This document shows, piece after piece, positions 17,564 through 23,838 of a DNA stretch of 23,838 nucleotides. Position numbers and translations under genes: made by a program. Positions within the stretch are counted from its first letter, which is position 1. Every line of letters starts with the position of its first letter. The DNA is from Tritrichomonas foetus (Eukaryota > Parabasalia > Tritrichomonadida > Tritrichomonadidae), in NCBI GenBank assembly GCA_001839685.1, contig MLAK01001252.1, positions 1 to 23,838 of the forward strand. The letters are read 5' to 3'. Below the pieces are notes generated by a model. It was not told the DNA's origin, made no database searches, and was given only the letters and a program-made list of their open reading frames with translations.

Positions 17564-17766
17564 AATCATCTATATTTTGATATCATTGTGTAGGACAATT
17601 CATCATATTTATAATATGATATTATACTGCTAATTTAATTGAATCATTCATTTCTATCATTATTTTTTCTCTTGTGATTACATTGATTATTTAGATGGTA
17701 TTCGCTATAAAATAAAAAAAAAATCACATAAATAAACAAATTCTATACTAATTTACAAAACAAAAG

Positions 17767-20700
17767 TTATATGATAAAATTATTAATAGGTGAGATCAAA
17801 ATTTGCTGCTCCTCAATTTCATCCCACATAATACCTAAGTCATTTTCAGCATTATCCAAGAATTCTGGATTAGCTACAACATATCCATCTGGGCACATCA
17901 ATTGCATCATTTTCACAAGATCCAAATGATGACCAAAAATGCAAAACACAGCACGTTTCTTTGATGCTAATCCGAGATTAACGTTCGTCGCATGGTAAAG
18001 AGAAGCTTTAATATTCGGGAATTTATTATAGAATTTTGATATACATTTTTTGAGAAAAGACAATGCAATTTCAACATGATCAATTTCGCCATCTAATCCA
18101 CAAATTCCATAATAAAACCCATTTTGAATTAAAAAGCGGGAAACACCAGCAGTTTTCTTTCTTTTCCTGTCAATCGTATTGAAAAGCATATTACTTATAT
18201 CTGCTACATTTTCAGCACCGCAAAATTCAATGAAATTACTGATTCCAATTGAAAAAATAGTAATTGAATCTAACAAGAAAGTAATCTGTGAATTTGTTTG
18301 TGTGTTTTCATGTGGATATTCGAAAAATTCGATAAACGGATCAGGAAGAATTCCTTTGATTAAATCAAAGGATTTTTTCTGTTCTTCAAGTAATCTCTGT
18401 TTCAATGATGTGATTTCCTGTTGATTTTTAATATTGACGAAAATATATGTCTTTTTGTGACACTTAAAAGCACTAACAGTGACTTTAACTGGAATATTAT
18501 TTATAATTGATTTGAATTTATCAAGAGAAAAATCAGGAAGGAAAGTTGAAACATGCTTTCCGGTAATGTCTCCTTTATTCATATGGAAAAGTACAATTGC
18601 TTGTTGATTTACATCAATTATGAAATAATTTGAATCTAATAACAAAAGTGCATCATCAGCACGTCTGAAAACAATTGTTTGATCAAGCATTCTTTGATTT
18701 GACTCAATCGATGAACGCTTAGAAAACAAGAATTTCCCGAAGGGATTCATGTGTTTCGATTCACAATCATTCATTCGATTTTCAGTCTTATTGCTTGACA
18801 AACTGGTTGTCAGATTATTACCAGTTTCTAAATTGATAATTGAGTTTTGGTTTTGGTTTTCTTCGATTCCGATAAATTTGTTGATTACAGAAACAATTGA
18901 ACTAAAGTACTGTGAAGGCAAAATTTTTAAAACTGCTTTTAAACTTTCGAAATAAAGCTTAGAAAATCGATAATAAATCATAAATGAGGAAATAAAAGCA
19001 ATAATTAGGAAAACGTTCACAATTGATAAAAAATATGAGAGAAATCCAATATCTTCAGACACTAACGATGATTCATCACTAATATGTTTCTTAATTGCTT
19101 CAATTAATTTAGGACATTCATAAAACCCAATCTTTGCTACTGTTTTTTTATTGTTTATTTTAATCGCATTTTTTATTTCCATTGTTAAATTTTCGATTGT
19201 TATTCTGAATTTATCAGGAATTCTTTCAAGATCATTTAGAAAATCACATGTCAAATCGTGAATAAAATGACTGGTAATGTTTACATCGAGTGTTTTTGAA
19301 GCACAAAGAATGATTTTGAAGATTGATTTGATTGAAATTGAAATAATTTGTCCATATTCTAAAATATGTCTTCCAATTTGACACTTTTTATAAAGTGTTA
19401 TACCATCTACAAAGATAAAAAGCAATATAATGAAGAAAATTAATCGGTAAAATGGGAATTTTTTCAATGGTGGGATTTCTTTCACATTTTCATCAATTAG
19501 ATTTTCAGATGATTCTTTATTCATTAACAGAAATTGAATTGGGATTTGTATTGGATCATCTTCATCTAAATCAATTTCATCATTCCCCAATAAATTTTCA
19601 TTATCGAACAATAAATTATTTGATGTATCAGTTTCTTTTTGGCATCGAATATTAGTTCGAAATTTTAGAATACTGTCTTTTTCAACTGTAAAGAACACAC
19701 TTATGAATTTTGAACAATCTTTTCGAAAGCAATATTGAAAAATAATGATCAAAATTAATACTCCAATAATTAAAAATATTATTAAAGGAATCGACAGTTT
19801 CAAAATAATTTTGGTGAATATCCAAACTGCCTTCTCATGATAATCTTCGATTTTATCATCAAAATCCCATAAAAATTGGTTTAAATCAAGAATTTTTTCA
19901 ACATAGTTCTCTTGGAAAATGAAGAATGATGAAAATTGATGACTAATTAAAGATTTTCTCCAATTTTGAATAAATGGACTTTTATCTTTCTTTGACATAA
20001 ACACAGAAAAAATTAATTTTGTTATGTCATTTATATACAATGATTCAATTGTAGAATTTAAATAATATTTTGATAATAATGTAATTGTATGTGATGTTAA
20101 AGCAAATCTTAGATTGATTTGATCATTAAAAAGAGTATTTAAAATTTTAGTCATTGGTCGACAAAATGTTATCAATAGCATAACAATTAGTACAAATAGT
20201 AATGAAATTTTAGCATAAAAGAATGATTTGCTTTCAATTTTCGAAACAATATCTTCAGTTATATAATGTTGGAAAAACACAGAATTTTTAGGTGTGTTTT
20301 CAATAAAATCTTCAAATCCTGTTGACGAACTAAAAAATGGTAATTTATCAGTAGACATTGCATCTGAAATTGACTTCCAATATTCACTTTCAATAAAGCA
20401 GCCGCGAAACCTTTTCAAGAAAGCAGAATATTTTTCAATAATGTTTTGAGACAAGGGCTGGTTTCGTAAAGTCCAATCAATTAATAAATTATAGTTATCA
20501 CATTTATTTGTATATGTTTGGAGGGAATTTTCAAGATTTTGGGTGTCTTTTGTAATTAATGAATTGGAAAATACAATTAATGCATTTTCAATATCACTTT
20601 CTAATTCATCTAGGATTGTTGGACTTTGTAAACATGATTCAGATTTTATTGCTTCAAATTGTAGATCACAGAGTAATTGTTGATCTAAAAACTCAATATC

Positions 20701-21867
20701 TGAACGATCAATTTCTAAAATTTGTTGGGAAATCAAAGAAGGAAGTTCTCCTATAACTGCAAGAATTCTAAATATTTCGATTAATAAAGATGTATCAACG
20801 GTATTTTCGATATATTTTATTAGAATTTCAGAAGTATCTGGAATATCTAATACCAAAATATGACGCAAATACAAAATAGCTTTGTTTGCAGGAAGATCAG
20901 GTAATTGTACAGGCTCACCATCATCACTAAAATCACGTAAAAGTTGATGAATATGTAAGCTTTCTTTCATTTTATTCGTGAAATGGCGGGTAAAATATGG
21001 CAATATGTAAAAAGTAACCACAGTATGAAAAATTAAGATAAAAATAAATAATTTGATCGAATCAGGCGGAAGGAAGAAAGATAAAAAGGTATTAATGCAA
21101 AGCATTAAACCAGTTTTTATTAAAATAGATTTTAATGTTTGATGATGGATTGGTGATTCCAACGAAAATTTGAATAAATAAAGAGAACAAAGAAAATTCA
21201 AAATAATTATAAACCTTGATCCTAAAATTGGCCAAAAAGGTAAAATTGACCAAAATTGAACAATTATGCAATTCAAAAATAAAAGCTTAATGAATGGTCT
21301 AATATCCCAAACAATAACATCGTTTTGAAAGGATAGTTTACGTGATAAAAAAATGAAATTTAAAACCATGAAAAAACTGAAAATCAAAACTGATGAAAAT
21401 ACGTAAAATAATTTGATAGAGCATTTCTTGGTAAGGAGGTATTGCTCAATGTAATATTGCAATAAATAATTTGATGATGGTAGAAGGACAAATGGGAGGT
21501 CGCAAATCACTATTGGAATAATTTTGAAAACTAGTTCTAAAAAAAGGTATTTTGGAATAAAATAAGCAAACAAAAATAAAATAAGTGACAAAATAGCTAT
21601 GATGCAATTCAAATCTGCAAGATTATTTTTTTCGATAAATCCAAATGAAAGAATTAAATCCATTTTGTTGAATATAATTTGAAAATAACTTTTTGGGTTG
21701 GAAATCAATTTGTTTCTGGGGAAAATCAGGACTGCAATCAAATTGCAAAATGATAGAAAATATTTTGACCAAAAAAGCAATCGGCTGATTTGTGTACTTG
21801 CTTGAATGTAGTGGAAAAAATGGTAAACTTTCGGCCAGTGGTCCATTCCTGGCCAAGAAAGCTCCAT
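17767..21867 (-). CDS. large membrane protein with PAS and degenerate adenylyl/guanylyl cyclase domain
   Basis: A 1366-aa protein with the architecture of trichomonad adenylyl cyclase-like receptors. Residues 30-300 hold about eight hydrophobic segments. A soluble helical region follows (310-545). Further membrane segments lie near 553-570, 691-713, 805-826 and 941-966. A PAS-like domain (about 1068-1148: LLLLDSNYFIIDVNQQA...GDITGKHVSTFLP) and a linker helix lead to a class III cyclase-like domain (1195-1335). That domain keeps the general pattern (ITIFSIGISNF, then FCIFGHHLDLVKMM). The first metal Asp of the FxDIxGF motif is Gly or Ile here, and the second (usually GD) is NG at 1249-1250. 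It is therefore probably a catalytically dead cyclase, possibly acting as a dimer partner or sensor. The start ATG is supported by TCATTTTTA 4 nt upstream. The stop is TAA. Confidence 0.85.
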   Translation of the reverse strand: MELSWPGMDHWPKVYHFFHYIQASTQISRLLFWSKYFLSFCNLIAVLIFPRNKLISNPKSYFQIIFNKMDLILSFGFIEKNNLADLNCIIAILSLILFLFAYFIPKYLFLELVFKIIPIVICDLPFVLLPSSNYLLQYYIEQYLLTKKCSIKLFYVFSSVLIFSFFMVLNFIFLSRKLSFQNDVIVWDIRPFIKLLFLNCIIVQFWSILPFWPILGSRFIIILNFLCSLYLFKFSLESPIHHQTLKSILIKTGLMLCINTFLSFFLPPDSIKLFIFILIFHTVVTFYILPYFTRHFTNKMKESLHIHQLLRDFSDDGEPVQLPDLPANKAILYLRHILVLDIPDTSEILIKYIENTVDTSLLIEIFRILAVIGELPSLISQQILEIDRSDIEFLDQQLLCDLQFEAIKSESCLQSPTILDELESDIENALIVFSNSLITKDTQNLENSLQTYTNKCDNYNLLIDWTLRNQPLSQNIIEKYSAFLKRFRGCFIESEYWKSISDAMSTDKLPFFSSSTGFEDFIENTPKNSVFFQHYITEDIVSKIESKSFFYAKISLLFVLIVMLLITFCRPMTKILNTLFNDQINLRFALTSHTITLLSKYYLNSTIESLYINDITKLIFSVFMSKKDKSPFIQNWRKSLISHQFSSFFIFQENYVEKILDLNQFLWDFDDKIEDYHEKAVWIFTKIILKLSIPLIIFLIIGVLILIIIFQYCFRKDCSKFISVFFTVEKDSILKFRTNIRCQKETDTSNNLLFDNENLLGNDEIDLDEDDPIQIPIQFLLMNKESSENLIDENVKEIPPLKKFPFYRLIFFIILLFIFVDGITLYKKCQIGRHILEYGQIISISIKSIFKIILCASKTLDVNITSHFIHDLTCDFLNDLERIPDKFRITIENLTMEIKNAIKINNKKTVAKIGFYECPKLIEAIKKHISDESSLVSEDIGFLSYFLSIVNVFLIIAFISSFMIYYRFSKLYFESLKAVLKILPSQYFSSIVSVINKFIGIEENQNQNSIINLETGNNLTTSLSSNKTENRMNDCESKHMNPFGKFLFSKRSSIESNQRMLDQTIVFRRADDALLLLDSNYFIIDVNQQAIVLFHMNKGDITGKHVSTFLPDFSLDKFKSIINNIPVKVTVSAFKCHKKTYIFVNIKNQQEITSLKQRLLEEQKKSFDLIKGILPDPFIEFFEYPHENTQTNSQITFLLDSITIFSIGISNFIEFCGAENVADISNMLFNTIDRKRKKTAGVSRFLIQNGFYYGICGLDGEIDHVEIALSFLKKCISKFYNKFPNIKASLYHATNVNLGLASKKRAVFCIFGHHLDLVKMMQLMCPDGYVVANPEFLDNAENDLGIMWDEIEEQQILISPINNFII

Positions 21868-21871
21868 TTAT

Positions 21872-21880
21872 TAAAAATGA
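21872..21880 (-). promoter_or_regulatory. Inr-like TCATTTTTA motif of the cyclase-like gene
   Basis: On the minus strand TCATTTTTA lies 4 nt before the ATG at 21867. It fits TCAY(T/A) and matches the motif type before the histones. Two inverted repeats further up (ATTTCGAT/ATCGAAAT at 21936-21959, and TTGCAT/ATGCAA at 21969-21986) may be upstream control sites. Confidence 0.45.
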
Positions 21881-22162
21881 TTTTCTGATATTCTGACCAA
21901 TTATTAATTGAATTTCATAACTAACTTAAATCATCATTTCGATACGATGAAATCGAAATCATGAATAATTGCATTAATTTATGCAACAATTGCGGCATCT
22001 TTTGTGAAACTGCATATATGAATGCATTTAAAAAGTAAATTGATTCAAGCAAAACTCGGAATTTTGACTTTTTTTGGTGATTCATCAAAATTTAGATTAT
22101 CACATGAATGAAAAGAAAAAGTTCAGAATTATTGTTTAGAAAATACGTATTTTACTCTTAAT

Positions 22163-22555
22163 TTATTCAGCGTTGAATTTGGCGACGGCCTTGCCACCTT
22201 CTGAGACGGCGTGCTTGGCGAGATCACCTGGAAGGACAAGGCGGACGGCAGTTTGAATTTCTCTTGAACCGAGGGTGTTTCTGTCGTTCATGTCGACGAG
22301 GCGGGCGCCTTCCTGGGCGATACGCTCGAAAATATCTGTAACAAATGAGTTCATGACCATCATGGCCTTGTTGGAGATACCGATATCTGGGTGAACTTGC
22401 TTGAGAACTTTGAAGATGTAGGATGAGAATGTTTCGGACCTCTTCTTATGGCGGAGTTTCTTGTCCTTTGCGGCGGCGGCGGCTTCACCGGTTTCACCTT
22501 CGACGGCTGGCTTCTTTTCGGTTGGTTGTTTTGATGCTGGCTTCTTGCTTGACAT
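22163..22555 (-). CDS. histone H2B
   Basis: A 130-aa core histone. The N-terminal tail (1-35) is rich in Lys, Ala, Pro and Glu. The histone fold starts near [19 protein letters not shown] and continues with the H2B signatures [36 protein letters not shown] and the C-terminal helix [17 protein letters not shown]2B dimerises with H2A in the nucleosome. Codon use is noticeably more GC-rich than in neighbours, as expected for a highly expressed gene. It is divergent from H2A with 303 bp between starts. The stop TAA overlaps TAAA, so the mRNA is probably polyadenylated. Complete. Confidence 0.97.
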   Translation of the reverse strand: MSSKKPASKQPTEKKPAVEGETGEAAAAAKDKKLRHKKRSETFSSYIFKVLKQVHPDIGISNKAMMVMNSFVTDIFERIAQEGARLVDMNDRNTLGSREIQTAVRLVLPGDLAKHAVSEGGKAVAKFNAE

Positions 22556-22560
22556 TTAAG

Positions 22561-22570
22561 AATGAAGTGA
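22561..22570 (-). promoter_or_regulatory. Inr of H2B (TCACTTCATT)
   Basis: On the minus strand TCACTTCATT is 5 nt before the H2B ATG (TCACTTCATTCTTAAATG). The same 10-mer stands before H2A. A second shared block, AAAAAGCGC, lies 21 nt further up (22583-22591 on the minus strand). Confidence 0.65.
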
Positions 22571-22842
22571 GAATTTCGTGAGGCGCTTTTTCTGTCTGCG
22601 TTGATTATCCCGCCATATTTTTTCAAATGATTTCTGAGGATGCCATTTCAACCCCTCACCAATACCTCGCTAATTATTTTTTTAACCGCCAACATAACTC
22701 GCAGATATATTATTCAAATTTCATGACAAATTGAATAGGCGATAGAATAATTTTGAGAAGCTATGGCCATATAAATAATCAAAAAGGTATTTCCGGAAAT
22801 AAACCCGATAAAAAAAGCGCGCGAAAATAATATCTCCATTAC

Positions 22843-22852
22843 TCACTTCATT
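22843..22852 (+). promoter_or_regulatory. Inr of H2A (TCACTTCATT)
   Basis: TCACTTCATTTTTTAAATG places the initiator 6 nt before the H2A ATG at 22859. Identical in its first ten bases to the H2B initiator on the other strand. Confidence 0.65.
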
Positions 22853-22858
22853 TTTTAA

Positions 22859-23263
22859 ATGCCAGCCAAGAAAGGTGTAAAGAAAACAGCTACAAAGACA
22901 GCCGTTGACGGAGAACGCCAACATCCAAAGACAAGATCATCCCGTGCCGGTCTTCAATTCCCAGTCGGACGTCTCCACCGTTTCCTCCGTGAAGGACGTT
23001 ATGGAGAACGTGTCGGTGCCGGTGCTCCAGTTTTCATGGCCGCCGTCCTCGAATATCTTACAGTCGAAGTTCTCGAACTTGCCGGTAACGCTGCCCGTGA
23101 TAACAAGAAGACACGTATCTCACCACGCCACATCATGCTCGCCATCAGAAACGATGAAGAATTGAACCAACTCCTCTCCAACATCACAATCGCATCTGCA
23201 GGTGTTGTTCCACATATTCACAAAGTTCTTCTTGGAACAACCAAGAAGGGCAAGGAAGAATAA
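22859..23263 (+). CDS. histone H2A
   Basis: A 134-aa core histone. After a basic tail comes the H2A hallmark [17 protein letters not shown], then the L1 region [56 protein letters not shown] (acidic patch residues retained) and the docking segment. No SQ[E/D] motif of H2A.X appears at the C-terminus, which ends KKGKEE, so I call it canonical H2A. The docking region reads ASAGVVPHI where most have SGGVLPNI. GC-rich codon use matches H2B. The stop TAA overlaps TAAA. Confidence 0.97.
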   Translation: MPAKKGVKKTATKTAVDGERQHPKTRSSRAGLQFPVGRLHRFLREGRYGERVGAGAPVFMAAVLEYLTVEVLELAGNAARDNKKTRISPRHIMLAIRNDEELNQLLSNITIASAGVVPHIHKVLLGTTKKGKEE

Positions 23264-23838
23264 ACTATTTAACGATTCTATGCAATTTTCCTTTTGATTT
23301 TTTCTTTTCTCATATATTCAGATTTGAAATCCATGAATTTCCAATCGACTTGAATGGAATTGGAAAACGATGCTCGAATATAGGCTCTGGAGTTTGAGAG
23401 TGATTAATCATAAAATCAATTTTTCGAAATACATCACATAAGCAATTCGATTTTATTGGTTAATATCTAATGCATATGGAACTGAATTTCATTTTATTTA
23501 TTTGGTCTTATTGTGATTTTATTAGGTGATGTTTTTCTTAAAGATTTATTTTTTTTATTCACATGATGGTTTACAACTTCATGTACTTATTCTATTAATT
23601 AGTCTGTCGTTATTATCAACATGTGATCATCATTTCTTGAATGTATGCCAATGCTTTGGATATCGGATGGGAATTCGATTACATTCGATTGAAATTCTTT
23701 CAAGAGTTTTCCAATTAATGAATGTATTTGGTTTAATGATTAAATCTCTTTCCACATGAAGTTGGAATGCGAATAAATTGGAACAATTTAGATGTATACA
23801 AACCAAATAGTCTTAACGTACGAAATCACTAAAATGAT
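23264..23838. other. right-end intergenic region
   Basis: No confident gene. A + strand frame at 23526-23759 is hydrophobic and low-complexity, probably chance. On the minus strand, 23812-23630 is open for 60 codons with protein-like sequence that includes NTFINWKTLERISIE, resembling one BspA-type leucine-rich unit. It has no start and a nearby stop, so it may be a decayed fragment. Confidence 0.4.

Larger units (their letters stand above)
22556..22858. promoter_or_regulatory. divergent H2B/H2A promoter region
   Basis: A 303-bp spacer between two histone starts. Read outward, both sides carry the order (C/G)CGATAA or CGGGATAA, AAAAAGCGC, TCACTTCATT, TTAAATG. On the H2A side these are at 22805-22811, 22812-22820 and 22843-22852; on the H2B side at about 22603-22611, 22583-22591 and 22561-22570. 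Symmetric modules suggest coordinated expression of the two dimer partners. Confidence 0.6.

Noticed and set aside
23526..23759. Small hydrophobic protein
   Set aside because: Low-complexity sequence in AT-rich DNA with no supporting signal; a more protein-like frame lies on the opposite strand.

Overview
The window looks like nuclear DNA of a parabasalid protist, closest in style to Trichomonas/Tritrichomonas. The evidence is AT-rich DNA, intronless genes, and Inr-like TCAYT/TCATT motifs 1 to 25 nt before several start codons. Stop codons also often overlap a TAAA polyadenylation-type signal. The gene content fits: kinases of several groups, an LRR-PP2C fusion, a very large multi-membrane-pass cyclase-like protein, a saposin-like secreted protein, and a divergent H2B/H2A pair. 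The species assignment is inference.

Layout: 1-1520 holds an RCK (MAK/ICK)-type kinase (+). 1521-2673 is AT-rich spacer. 2674-3651 is a CAMK-like kinase (+), convergent with the 804-aa LRR-PP2C phosphatase at 3910-6324 (-). 6325-8087 is a long spacer with no supported gene. 8088-8660 is a two-domain saposin-like secreted protein (+). 9213-9806 is an unrecognised small basic/acidic protein (+). 10118-11077 is a TKL-like kinase (+).

The main item is at 11290-17560. An intron-containing tRNA-Tyr(GUA) gene (11290-11374) is followed directly by a ~6.1-kb non-LTR retrotransposon of the restriction-like-endonuclease type (R2/NeSL/Genie-like). It encodes three C2H2 zinc fingers, a reverse transcriptase with YADD, a CCHC knuckle and a PD-type nuclease. 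A second copy of the last 16 nt of the tRNA plus its T-run follows the element at 17510. This is a target-site duplication, so the element went into the 3' end of the tRNA gene while leaving one complete tRNA copy. The coding frame is broken twice (near 12275 and 16108), and the element alone carries scattered N calls, which suggests several similar copies in the genome.

17767-21867 (-) is a 1366-aa membrane protein with a PAS domain and a cyclase-like domain that seems to lack the catalytic metal aspartates. 22163-22555 (-) and 22859-23263 (+) are histones H2B and H2A, sharing a compact divergent promoter region with matching motifs on both sides. The right end has no confident gene.

The cellular genes are mostly signalling components (three kinases, a phosphatase, a cyclase-like protein) plus chromatin proteins. 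They show no operon-like organisation.
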